From: an uncultured bacterium
Lineage (GTDB): Bacteria; Planctomycetota; UBA8108; UBA1146
Direction of reading: 5' to 3'
Assembly (NCBI GenBank): GCA_913056395.1
Contig: CAJXMG010000031.1
Coordinates: forward strand, 1 to 33,152
Length of the DNA: 33,152 bases
Shown: positions 16,853-25,532 of the stretch, piece after piece
Layout of the letters: each line of letters starts with the position of its first letter
How positions within the stretch are numbered: the first letter of the stretch is position 1
Translations under genes and position numbers: made by a program
Notes under the pieces: model-generated
Databases searched by the model: none
The model's input: only the letters and a program-made list of their open reading frames with translations
What the model was told of the DNA's origin: nothing

Positions 16853-18121
16853 ATGAGATTTTATTTTCTGATTTCTTTTTTGAGCCTCGCCTTGTGTAGT
16901 TCAGTCCACTCCCAAAGCTCTGATTACAACTTGTTCTTCAGTGATGGTTTTGGAGTCATTGGTGGGAATGCGCAAATTGATGTAATGCTTTCCATTGCTT
17001 CGGGGGTTGAGGAAATTTCCGGTTGGTCTTTGGGAGTTTGTCATTCGAGTTCTGCAATCGATATTGTTGACGTATTGGAAGGCTCTACTACTGCCGGTAT
17101 TGGCCCTGATTTTTCTGATCAGGCATTGATCCCTGGGCAGGGTTGGACAGTGGGGGTTCTCCTTTCATTTGTGGGGTCGACAACTTTGGGTGAGGGCAGT
17201 GGCTATTCACTTCATTCTGCTATCTACGAGGTCCTGGAGGATGGCGACCCTGTTTTGAATTATTGCTCTAGTTTGGGAAGTCCTCCGGTTGATACATTGG
17301 TAGCCTTTCCTGACAGCAGTACCGAAGTACCTTTTCAAGAAGCGGGTTCAATCACTATCAGTGATACACCGCCATTTACTTTGGCTGTTTCTTCCTCGAC
17401 AGTCGCCCCCGGTGGTTCAAGTGAACTCGATTTGATATTGGGGAATCCATTACCCATACAAGCGATTTCGTTTGGTTTGAACCTCGGGAGCGATCATTTG
17501 CAGCCGTTGAACATTATTCCGGGTTCAGCAATTGATCTTGCAACAGGGACGGCAGGTCCTGATTTTCTTGCGGTGGATATTGATGCGGGCTCTTCCACGG
17601 GAGCCACCTTCATGTGTGTACTTTCGCTCTCTGCCCCTTACGCAGAGATTCCGACAGGTAACGGAATGCAATTGGCAGTTGTTCAGTATGATTGTTCAGC
17701 AGATGCGCAACAGGGTGACACCTTCACTTCAAATCTGGTTGACGATTTGGGTTCGCCTCCTGTGCTTTTAAGCGCCACTGTTTCAGGTGTTGATACCGCA
17801 CTGGTAACGGAAAGCGGAATAATTACTGTGGATGGATCTGCCCAAGGGCCTTCTTTCATTCGCGGCGATGTCGATGCAGACCTTGATTTGGGGCTGGGCG
17901 ATCCGATTCAATTGATCAACTATTTGTTCACTTCAGGGCAAGAGCCCACTTGTCTCGCGACTGCAGACTTTGATGCGAATGGTGATTTGCAGTTGAATGA
18001 CATCATCAATCTCCTCGGGTTCTTGTTCAATGATGGCTCTGCTCCCGCCAGCCCTTTTCCAGATTGTGGACCTGACGATTCAATCAACAGTCTGGATTGC
18101 TCCGCCTACCCTTGCCCATAA
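16853..18121 (+). CDS. Secreted protein with two cohesin-like modules and dockerin-like tail
   Basis: Product of 422 residues with a signal peptide (MRFYFLISFLSLALCSS, cleavage near VHSQ). Two cohesin-like modules follow. The first (about 22-170) contains SGWSLGVCHSS, GPDFSDQ, GWTVGVLLSF and LGSPPVDTLVAFPD. The second (about 178-325) contains SFGLNLGSD, GPDFLAVDID, FMCVLSLS and LGSPPVLLSATVSG. The end has a dockerin-like pair (GDVDADLDLGLGD, DFDANGDLQLND) and the Cys/Pro-rich tail APASPFPDCGPDD with two further Cys. It is a close paralogue of the fragment at 1-699. It is probably a surface or matrix protein; the modules suggest protein-protein binding. No catalytic motif is visible. The start codon abuts the preceding stop, so the two genes are coupled. 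Confidence 0.87.
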   Translation: MRFYFLISFLSLALCSSVHSQSSDYNLFFSDGFGVIGGNAQIDVMLSIASGVEEISGWSLGVCHSSSAIDIVDVLEGSTTAGIGPDFSDQALIPGQGWTVGVLLSFVGSTTLGEGSGYSLHSAIYEVLEDGDPVLNYCSSLGSPPVDTLVAFPDSSTEVPFQEAGSITISDTPPFTLAVSSSTVAPGGSSELDLILGNPLPIQAISFGLNLGSDHLQPLNIIPGSAIDLATGTAGPDFLAVDIDAGSSTGATFMCVLSLSAPYAEIPTGNGMQLAVVQYDCSADAQQGDTFTSNLVDDLGSPPVLLSATVSGVDTALVTESGIITVDGSAQGPSFIRGDVDADLDLGLGDPIQLINYLFTSGQEPTCLATADFDANGDLQLNDIINLLGFLFNDGSAPASPFPDCGPDDSINSLDCSAYPCP

Positions 18122-18431
18122 TCGGGTGCCCAAGTTTAGGGCAATTTTTGAGCGGCCATACTCAACCGACAAGATTTGATGAAGACCGCAACCTCCAAAA
18201 TCAAAAAGTCGAGATAGTCACTGTATTTAAGCCGCTCCTACCTCATTGCAGCCTCAAGAATCTTCACACTCTTTGACTCTTGGGTTCACATAAATTTACT
18301 CACTCGTTGTCCTTGGCTTTTCCAGAACTTAACACCAGTACTGTCTATTAATGGGGCCGGAAGCCGTCGTCTTCCGAGAGTTCAATAGGTTTAGCCAAAC
18401 AGATTCTGTCCGACTTATGAGGAGGATCAAA
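18122..18431 (+). promoter_or_regulatory. Leader and candidate promoter of the 1990-residue protein gene
   Basis: A 310 bp gap without a gene. A possible promoter is TTGACT at 18273-18278, then 16 bp, then TTTACT at 18295-18300, giving a leader of about 125 bases. A 6-bp hairpin (CGGAAG 18358-18363 with CTTCCG 18371-18376) lies in that leader. A very strong ribosome site GAGGAGG ends 7 bases before ATG 18432. An upstream in-frame ATG at 18351 has no ribosome site and would place 27 polar residues ahead of the signal peptide. Confidence 0.5.
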
Positions 18432-21400
18432 ATGTCAAAGTATTGTTATAGAGTTGCATCAGTGTCCCTGGCACTGCTTGTTGCATTTCTATATTTCGGA
18501 ATCAACAGCGTTCAAGCCGGAGACAGTGTCTATCTCAATGAAATCAGAATAGACAATCCGGGAGCGGATACTGAATTTGTGGAGATTAAAGGTTTCCCTG
18601 GAACCACTCTCAACAACATTTTTTATATTGTGATCGGTGATGGTACCGGCGGCTCAGGTGTTGCCGAAAGAATCGTTGATCTTTCGGGCAATGTGATTGG
18701 TGCCAATGGAATCTATGTCGCCGATGGTTTCAGTATTGAAAACAGTGACAACCTGACACACCTTCTTGTTGTGGGTCAGCTGGATGCCCTCGGCGCTTCG
18801 CTAATGGTTTCTGAGCAGACCGATCTTGATCTCGATGACGACGGTGTCCTGGATTTGGTTGTGGATACCGATGGCGATGCTGTTGCGGATGCTCTTGCAT
18901 GGGTCGCCGTTCTCGATTCCGTTTCCACTGTGGAGACTTTTGATATTCCCGCTTCAGGTGAATACATTTACTCAACCACAACTGTCGGTCCCGACGGTAC
19001 TTTTCCTCCCGGGGCGATTCGTCGTTGTGGTCAGGGTTGGTTGATCTCTGATTTCGGTGGTGCAGACGATACTCCCGGAACTGAAAACATCTGTCCTGCT
19101 GAGGATTGCACCGACACCCTCGACAATGATGGAGACAACCTGATCGACTGTGATGATCCGGATTGCTTTGGCAATGCGGCCTGTGTGACACCAGCTCTCA
19201 GTGCCAACAGACTTGGCCTTGAAGTTCTTGGTTCATACACCACTGGTATCTTTGACGAGAGCGCTGCAGAGATCGTGGCCTACGACGCTGCTTCCGGAAA
19301 AGTCTTTGTGACCAACTCCGACAGCGGTTCAGTAGACGTTCTTCAACTGGATGCCGCAGGTAATCTGACAAAGATCAATACTCTGGCTGCTGCTGGTGCT
19401 CCGACTCATGTACGGGTTTGGGATGATGCTGGCACGAGCCGCATTGTCGCTTCTGTTCCTTCCGCTGTGTCCACGGATCCCGGAAAGCTTCAGGTCTTCG
19501 ATATTCCTGGCTCTGCTTACTCTGGGACTCCGATTCTCAGTGAGATTCGGATTGACCAGTCTGGTGCGGATAATGATGAGTATGTGGAAATCGCGGCGGC
19601 TCCCGGTACGGATCTGACGGGATTGACCTATGTGGTGATCGGTGATTTCCCTTCCGGCACAATCGAGACTGCAATCAGCCTTGATGGCCAAGTCGTCCCC
19701 GCAGATGGAACCTTCTTGATCGCGGAGACCTCCTTCACTTTGGGAACTGCAGATCTGACGGTTCCTTCGAATGATCTCAATCACGAGAACAGCCAGAATA
19801 GTACCTACTTTCTGGTCACCGGTTTTGCCAATGCTGTGGGTGACAATGTTGATACTGCTGGCGACGGTGTTCTGGAGTGGGGAGCCACAGTTGTTGACAG
19901 TGTGGCCCTGGTCGAGGATCCACTGGATGCAAATGGTCAAACGACCGCTGGTAACCTGATTTACTCCACCACCGTAGTCGGCCCTGATGGAACATTTGTT
20001 CCCGGACACGTTTCACGTTGTGGCAGTGATGGACCTGTGGCGGGTGACTGGATCGTCAGCGATTTCGATATTGCAGAGGGAACTGATACTCCTGGTTCAG
20101 CCAATGTTTGTGCAATCGCTACTTATGCTACGGGCGCTCTCCCTGATATGGTTTTCGTCTCAGGGAACTACGCACTTACGGCCGACGAAGGTGAGCCGAG
20201 TGGCGCTGTCGATCCGGATGGATCTGTAACAATTGTCGACCTGATGGCCGGCACCACCTCGACAGTCACATTTGATAGCCTGAATGGCACTGAGGATGCT
20301 CTTCGTGCACAAGGCATTCGGATTTTCCCCGGCAACTCCGCCAGTCAGGATCTGGAGCCGGAGTACATTGCTGTTTCGCCAGATGGAGCCACTGGCTATG
20401 CAGTGTGTCAGGAAGCGAACGCCGTGGTCGTCTTTGATATTGCCACTGCTTCCTTCACTGAGATAGTCGCATTTGGCCGTAAAGATCACTCCTTGCCCGG
20501 TAACGAGTTGGACCCGAGTGATCGTGACTCCGGCATCAATATCGGTAACTGGCCTGTACTTGGCATGCACATGCCAGACGCCGCCGTGGCCTACGGTGCC
20601 AATGGAAACACCTACCTCGTGACAGCCAACGAGGGAGATGCCAGAAGTGAGGATGAGCGGATTGAGGACTTCGTTCTCGATCCGACTGTTTTCCCCAATG
20701 CCGCTGATCTTCAGCAGCGTTCACAGTTGGGTCGCCTGGGAGCCTCCACCATCGATGGTGATATTGACGATGACGGAGACTACGATGAACTTCACGTTTA
20801 CGGTGCCCGTTCTTTCTCGATCTGGGATATGAGCAACGGCGGAGTTCTCGTCTACGATTCCGGCAGTGAGCTGGAGCGTGTCGTTGCCGGGTATGATTCT
20901 TTCGATTTCAACTCCAACAATGATGAGAATGACTCCTTTGAGAGCCGTTCTGATAACAAGGGTATCGAGCCTGAAGCTGTCACCATCGGTGAAATCAATG
21001 GCCGTACTATCGCTTTTGTTGGTGCTGAACGTCAAGGTGGCATTTACCTCTACGACGTCACAGATCCGGCGAACTCCTATCTGTTGAGTTACACCAACAA
21101 TCGTGACTTCAGCGGTAATGCTGAAGCAGGTACTGCCGGCGACCTTGGGCCTGAAGGCATCGTCTTTGTTCCCGCAGATCAAAACCCGACTGGATCCGCC
21201 ATCATCCTGGTGGCCAATGAGGTTTCCGGTTCGACCACGGCCTACCGTATCGTCGAGTTGCCGGATCAGGATTTGAGAACCGAGAGCAAAGAGGCTGAAT
21301 CTACCAAGTTGACCGATATCAGTGTTTATCTCGATAGTTACGGTGCCGATGTTGACGCATACAGTTACGGTGCCTGTCAGGATTCCACTCAGTTGAGCCT

Positions 21401-24400
21401 GGTTTCCGTCACCACCGGATCTGGTGTTGGAACACCTGAATTTGCCAACTACGAGGTCGTTGCCGGTGGATACACCGTTGGCGTTGTCATGTCTCTTGGC
21501 AGCAGTGGCTTGACGATTGCTCCGGGCTTCGGAATCGAGACGACCGTCGCCACTTACGATGTACTGGGTGCTGCTGGTTCGACCACCAGCATCGACATCT
21601 GTAATACGCTGGGATCTCCTGCTGTTGAAGCTTTGGCTGTTGCCGGTGGGGCTACCGCCGCAACCGGCGTAATCTCCGGTGAAGTAAGAATCATTGCACC
21701 GATTCCGGATTTCCAGTTTGCGATTGCTGATGCAACCGGTGAATACGGTACGGATGGAAATGGTACCGTAGCCACCTCGGTCAGCATTACCCAGACTTCC
21801 TCTGTGGCACCGATCGCCACGAGTGGATTCTCCATGGGAGTGCGCAATGAAGTTGCTGCCATGGCCGCCAAGGCTGTGACCGAACCGGTTCCGGGCGCTG
21901 CTCAGTTCTTCACCTCTTCCATTCTGGGTGGTGGTTGGACTCTGGGAGTCGTTTACGACTTCAATGGTGTCACCACGCTCAGTTACGAAGCGGAAACCAC
22001 GGTTGCCAATGTGGAGTACTCCCTGACCGGAGGATTGGCAGGTTCGACCGACACGGTGACGACAGATCTTGCTTTCGCTGACGATCTCGGGTCCCCGGCA
22101 GTCGAGAACCTGGTGACCTTCCCAGACGGAAGCACCCAGGCGCCGATCCTGGTGGGTGCTGCGGTGACTCTTTCACCGGCTCCTGCACCGTTCACCTACA
22201 CAATTGGCAATGCCAATGCTGAGTTTGATTCTCTCGGTGCCGGATCTTTTGCAACCAATGTCGCCCTCGCCCAGACCGCTGCTTCTGCCATTTCTGTGAG
22301 TGGTTTCTCACTCGCCGTGGCGCATGACCCGGTCGAGTTGCAGGCCCTTGGGGCAGATGCCCACCCGGATCTTGGATCACTCAATGGTGGCTCAGGGCCG
22401 GACTTCTTCCAGGCGACGATTGGCGCCAATGGTATGGCCATCGGCTGTATCTTTGACTTTGACAATGCCGAGCCTGTTGATTACTCCAGCGCTGCTGGTG
22501 TTGTGGTCCTCAACTACTCCTTGACCGGAGCTCAGGCTGGAGGACCCGGGGGAAGCACCACCCTCGCCGTGGTCAACGGATTTGGATCTCCTGCCACTGA
22601 TTCGCTGGTGACGGACTCCCTGGGTGTGACCTACCCGGCGGAAGGAGTGGATGGTGTAGTTACCCTGACCCCGCCGCCTCCTCCGTTTACTTTGACGGTG
22701 GCGGATGCCTCGGGTGTCTATGATGCCACCGGTTCCGGATCTGTTTCTGCTGCCCTCAGTATCGATCAGACCGGGACCATCGCTGCCAGCGGTTTCAGTG
22801 CCGCCGTCGCCCACAGCAGTGTTCAGCTTGAGGCAGACAGTGTCGTTGCCGGTTCTGGACTGTCGGGATTGAACAGCGGTGCGGGTCCTGACTTCTTTGA
22901 GGCCAGTCTGCTTTCCGGTGGGGTCACTGTCGGTTGTATCTTCAGCTTCGGCAACGGTGCTGGTAGCGACCAGATCACCTTCGCCGGTGAAGAAGTTGCT
23001 GTCGTCAACTACGCTCTGACCGGATTCAATGCCGGTAGCAGTGCCACTGTGACGACCGATTTGACCGTCACTGACGGCCTTGGCAACCCTGCTGTTGATA
23101 ACCTGGTGACGGATGCCGCTGGCGTGACTTACGCCATGGCTGGTGTGGATGGAACCGTGACTCTGTCTCCGGCACCCTCGCCCTTCGAGTTTGTCGTGGG
23201 CAATGGAAGCGGTGAGTACAACGGTACCAACGGTCAAGGATCCGGATCCACCTCTGTGGCGATTTTCCAGAACTCCGGTTCGGCGATCCCTCTCAGTGGA
23301 TTCCAGATGTCTCTTGAATGGGATGCCAGTGTGCTTTCCGTTGCGGCGATTTCACAAGGAGCTGCTCTTTCTGCCCTCGACGCCGGTGCTGGAGCTGAGT
23401 TCTTCCAGGCTTCGATTGCCGGTGCCACGGCAACTGTGGGTTGTGTCTTCGATTTTGACGGTGCAGAGCTTCTCGATTTCACCTCGGCTGCAGATGTGGT
23501 CGATCTGGCCTTCGACGTCAATGTGGCTGCCGGATCCACCAGCGTGATTTCCGCCGACGTGAGCATTGATTCCGAGGGTTCTGTCGAAAATCTGGTGAGC
23601 GATGCGGCTGGTAACACCTTTGACGCCGCAGGTTTCAATGGTTCTGTCACGGTTAACCCGGCGGCTCCGATCTTTACCTTCGCCGTCCCTGCAAGCACAC
23701 TTGTCGAGACAGGCGGAACGGATGTTGCCGTCTCCATTGAGGATCTCTCAGGCAGCACCGCTGTTGCTGGATTCTCCATGGGTATCAGTTACGACACTGC
23801 GGAGTACGACTTCGGAAGTGCAACCCCTGCCGGAGCTCTGGCAGCCGTCAGAGCGGGAGCCGGCCCGGAGTTCTTCGAGTCAAACGCCCTCGCTGACGGG
23901 GTGACGATCGGTTGTGTGACAGATTTCAGTGGTGTTGATACCGTGAACTACGCCACCTCTGAAACGGCCGTCAATCTGAACCTGGCTCTTTCTGCCACGG
24001 CTACAGGTGGGGTGACCGCTATCGATTTCACCGACAATCTGGGCGCACCTTCGGTACCGAACGTGGTCAGTGGATCTGACGGAACGACCTATGTCGCCTC
24101 TGGCGTTGGTGGAGAGCTTGCGGGTAGCACCGCAGTCGCCTTCCGTCGTTCCGATTGCAATACTGACGGGTTGATTGACATTGCCGACGGTATTTACACG
24201 CTCAACTTCCTCTTCCAGGGCGGATCTGCCGGAGAGTGTTTCGGGGCTTGTGATACCAACGCAGACTCAGTGATCGACGTTGCGGATGCCATTTACACCT
24301 TCACTTACCAGTTCAGTTCCGGCCCGATGCCGTCTGCTCCCTTCCCCGATTGTGGCGTGAGCCCCTCCGGTGAAGAGTGCAACAGTTATGATGGAGGGTG

Positions 24401-24404
24401 CTGA
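18432..24404 (+). CDS. Giant secreted protein: LTD, choice-of-anchor I propeller, six cohesin-like modules, dockerin-like tail
   Basis: Product of 1990 residues from ATG 18432 (strong GAGGAGG). A signal peptide (about 1-28, ending VQAG) is followed by a lamin-tail-like domain (about 32-220) and a Cys/Asp-rich loop (CTDTLDNDGDNLIDCDDPDC, about 225-250). A choice-of-anchor I beta-propeller runs over about 257-943, with hallmarks GIFDESAAEIVAYDAASG, DLEPEYIAVSPDG, FGRKDHSLPGNELDPSDRD, YLVTANEGDAR, YGARSFSIWD and DLGPEGIVF. A second lamin-tail-like domain (about 367-560) interrupts the propeller. Six cohesin-like modules of about 135-165 residues each (959-1903) follow, then the dockerin-like pair (DCNTDGLIDIAD, DTNADSVIDVAD) and the tail SAPFPDCGVSP with another two Cys. 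It is probably a cell-surface or matrix protein. No catalytic residues are assigned. It ends at a strong terminator. Confidence 0.92.
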   Translation: MSKYCYRVASVSLALLVAFLYFGINSVQAGDSVYLNEIRIDNPGADTEFVEIKGFPGTTLNNIFYIVIGDGTGGSGVAERIVDLSGNVIGANGIYVADGFSIENSDNLTHLLVVGQLDALGASLMVSEQTDLDLDDDGVLDLVVDTDGDAVADALAWVAVLDSVSTVETFDIPASGEYIYSTTTVGPDGTFPPGAIRRCGQGWLISDFGGADDTPGTENICPAEDCTDTLDNDGDNLIDCDDPDCFGNAACVTPALSANRLGLEVLGSYTTGIFDESAAEIVAYDAASGKVFVTNSDSGSVDVLQLDAAGNLTKINTLAAAGAPTHVRVWDDAGTSRIVASVPSAVSTDPGKLQVFDIPGSAYSGTPILSEIRIDQSGADNDEYVEIAAAPGTDLTGLTYVVIGDFPSGTIETAISLDGQVVPADGTFLIAETSFTLGTADLTVPSNDLNHENSQNSTYFLVTGFANAVGDNVDTAGDGVLEWGATVVDSVALVEDPLDANGQTTAGNLIYSTTVVGPDGTFVPGHVSRCGSDGPVAGDWIVSDFDIAEGTDTPGSANVCAIATYATGALPDMVFVSGNYALTADEGEPSGAVDPDGSVTIVDLMAGTTSTVTFDSLNGTEDALRAQGIRIFPGNSASQDLEPEYIAVSPDGATGYAVCQEANAVVVFDIATASFTEIVAFGRKDHSLPGNELDPSDRDSGINIGNWPVLGMHMPDAAVAYGANGNTYLVTANEGDARSEDERIEDFVLDPTVFPNAADLQQRSQLGRLGASTIDGDIDDDGDYDELHVYGARSFSIWDMSNGGVLVYDSGSELERVVAGYDSFDFNSNNDENDSFESRSDNKGIEPEAVTIGEINGRTIAFVGAERQGGIYLYDVTDPANSYLLSYTNNRDFSGNAEAGTAGDLGPEGIVFVPADQNPTGSAIILVANEVSGSTTAYRIVELPDQDLRTESKEAESTKLTDISVYLDSYGADVDAYSYGACQDSTQLSLVSVTTGSGVGTPEFANYEVVAGGYTVGVVMSLGSSGLTIAPGFGIETTVATYDVLGAAGSTTSIDICNTLGSPAVEALAVAGGATAATGVISGEVRIIAPIPDFQFAIADATGEYGTDGNGTVATSVSITQTSSVAPIATSGFSMGVRNEVAAMAAKAVTEPVPGAAQFFTSSILGGGWTLGVVYDFNGVTTLSYEAETTVANVEYSLTGGLAGSTDTVTTDLAFADDLGSPAVENLVTFPDGSTQAPILVGAAVTLSPAPAPFTYTIGNANAEFDSLGAGSFATNVALAQTAASAISVSGFSLAVAHDPVELQALGADAHPDLGSLNGGSGPDFFQATIGANGMAIGCIFDFDNAEPVDYSSAAGVVVLNYSLTGAQAGGPGGSTTLAVVNGFGSPATDSLVTDSLGVTYPAEGVDGVVTLTPPPPPFTLTVADASGVYDATGSGSVSAALSIDQTGTIAASGFSAAVAHSSVQLEADSVVAGSGLSGLNSGAGPDFFEASLLSGGVTVGCIFSFGNGAGSDQITFAGEEVAVVNYALTGFNAGSSATVTTDLTVTDGLGNPAVDNLVTDAAGVTYAMAGVDGTVTLSPAPSPFEFVVGNGSGEYNGTNGQGSGSTSVAIFQNSGSAIPLSGFQMSLEWDASVLSVAAISQGAALSALDAGAGAEFFQASIAGATATVGCVFDFDGAELLDFTSAADVVDLAFDVNVAAGSTSVISADVSIDSEGSVENLVSDAAGNTFDAAGFNGSVTVNPAAPIFTFAVPASTLVETGGTDVAVSIEDLSGSTAVAGFSMGISYDTAEYDFGSATPAGALAAVRAGAGPEFFESNALADGVTIGCVTDFSGVDTVNYATSETAVNLNLALSATATGGVTAIDFTDNLGAPSVPNVVSGSDGTTYVASGVGGELAGSTAVAFRRSDCNTDGLIDIADGIYTLNFLFQGGSAGECFGACDTNADSVIDVADAIYTFTYQFSSGPMPSAPFPDCGVSPSGEECNSYDGGC
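21306..24140 (+). repeat. Six tandem cohesin-like modules within the giant protein
   Basis: Module borders by reading frame are 21306-21707, 21708-22187, 22188-22682, 22683-23180, 23181-23669 and 23670-24140. Modules 2-5 begin at a PF[TE][YLF] or DFQF motif. Shared marks are SGF[SQ]M or SGFS near the start, GPDFF/GPEFF/GAEFF, a TVGCIF.F strand, LG.PAV.NLV and a closing G.V.G strand. Modules 3 and 4 are most alike, which suggests recent duplication; the first and the last are the most diverged. The same module occurs at 1-405 and twice in the 16853-18121 product. Confidence 0.85.
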
Positions 24405-24447
24405 TCTACCGTGTGGATTCGGTCATGAAGTGCTTTTGAGGCATTTG

Positions 24448-24484
24448 ACCCCGGTGTTCCTGCAAAGGGACACCGGGGTTTTTT
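24448..24484 (+). terminator. Rho-independent terminator after the giant gene
   Basis: A 10-bp perfect stem (ACCCCGGTGT 24448-24457 with ACACCGGGGT 24470-24479), a 12-base loop, and a run of six T ending at 24484. Two further GGCGGTTTTTT copies follow at 24487-24497 and 24500-24510, adding more T tracts. On the - strand no T run follows, so it does not clearly serve the converging epimerase gene. Confidence 0.93.
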
Positions 24485-24555
24485 AAGGCGGTTTTTTATG
24501 GCGGTTTTTTGGCCAGGGGGTCTGCGAGTTGGGAATACCTGATGAGCAGCAGGGG

Positions 24556-25518
24556 CTAGGTCAGCTGGTTTCGCAGGCAGGAAGGAAGATCGGGGTACCG
24601 GAATCGGTATCCACAGGCTTCCAGCTTTTGGGGAACGACCCGGGCTCCATCGACGACCAGTGCCTGACCCATTTCACCATAGAGGGTATTCAGGGCGAGG
24701 GCGGGAACTCGGGGTGCGACCGGCCTGCCCAGCTTGGAGGCGAGGATGGTCGTGAAGTCTTCATTGCGAACAGCTCCAGGGGCGGTGCAATTGATGGGGC
24801 CGCTCAGTTGATCGTCCCGAAGGACCCGCAGGATGATCTGCAGAAGATCGTCGAGGTCGATCCAGCTCATCCATTGGCGTCCACTTGAAATGGGGCCGCC
24901 GAGGAAGGCCTTGAAGATGGGGAGCAGTTTCTGGAGAACCCCACCGCGGGGAGTCAGCACCAGTCCGATTCGCAACAGTGCCCGACGGATTCCCGCCTCC
25001 TCCAGGGGTTGGGATGCGTTTTCCCAACCGCTGCAGACTTCACCCAGGAAGCCGCCGATGAAGGGGGTTTCCTCGGTCTGCGGATGAGGCAGTTTCTGGT
25101 CGTAGCCGCCGATGGCGCTGGCGGAAATGAAGTGTTTTGGCGGAGATTCCAGCTTGAGAAGGAGTTCACTCAGGTTGGCGGTCGCGGTTTCCCGGCTTTC
25201 GCGGATGCGTTTCTTGCGGGCGGCATTCCAGCGGCCGCCGGCGATGTTTTCACCGGCCAGATGAATCACCGCATGCAGATTTTCAAAGGCCCGGCGTTCT
25301 TCTTCCGGGATCTCCCCGGCGGGGACCAGAGGCTGCCAGCGAACTTCATCCGGAGATTGGGGAGCCCGGCGGACGGCGCGCAGAACCCGGTAGCCCTGTG
25401 CCTGGAGCAAGGGAGCAAGAGCACTGCCCACCACACCGGATGAGCCTGTTAAAAGAATCGCCTCACCACTCTGGGGAAGAGTGGTGAGGTCGGACTCGTG
25501 GGGGTGTGTTTGGGACAA
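24556..25518 (-). CDS. TIGR01777 family NAD(P)-dependent epimerase (extended SDR)
   Basis: Product of 320 residues. The N-terminal Rossmann motif LLTGSSGVVGSAL (about 22-34) binds NAD(P). Family marks are HLAGENIAGGRWNAARKKRIRESR (about 90-113), SASAIGGYD (about 132-140), LRIGLVLTPRGG and the WIDLDDLLQII segment. The C terminus has the small DUF1731-like part (PVAPRVPALALNTLYGEMG). The start is TTG 25518, 14 bases after the regulator stop on the same strand, with no clear ribosome site; no better in-frame start exists before the Rossmann motif. TIGR01777 epimerases often accompany LitR/CarH-type regulators and light-induced lipid genes. The substrate is unknown. A perfect 12-bp inverted repeat lies in codons 10-20. 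Confidence 0.88.
   Translation of the reverse strand: MSQTHPHESDLTTLPQSGEAILLTGSSGVVGSALAPLLQAQGYRVLRAVRRAPQSPDEVRWQPLVPAGEIPEEERRAFENLHAVIHLAGENIAGGRWNAARKKRIRESRETATANLSELLLKLESPPKHFISASAIGGYDQKLPHPQTEETPFIGGFLGEVCSGWENASQPLEEAGIRRALLRIGLVLTPRGGVLQKLLPIFKAFLGGPISSGRQWMSWIDLDDLLQIILRVLRDDQLSGPINCTAPGAVRNEDFTTILASKLGRPVAPRVPALALNTLYGEMGQALVVDGARVVPQKLEACGYRFRYPDLPSCLRNQLT
25461..25489. repeat. Perfect 12-bp inverted repeat in the epimerase 5' end
   Basis: Arms CCTCACCACTCT (25461-25472) and AGAGTGGTGAGG (25478-25489) with a 5-base centre. It is 30-58 bases inside the epimerase gene. In mRNA it would fold into a stable hairpin just after the start codon; as DNA it would be a good dimer-protein site. 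No T run follows on either strand. Confidence 0.7.
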
Positions 25519-25532
25519 GAGAACTCTGATTT

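Noticed and set aside
21306-24140. Possible CRISPR or DNA-level satellite array
   Set aside because: The repetition is at protein-module level (about 135-165 residues per unit) and in frame; the DNA units have diverged.
24448-24510. Bidirectional terminator serving the epimerase gene too
   Set aside because: The - strand side of the stem is followed by CAAATG rather than T residues.
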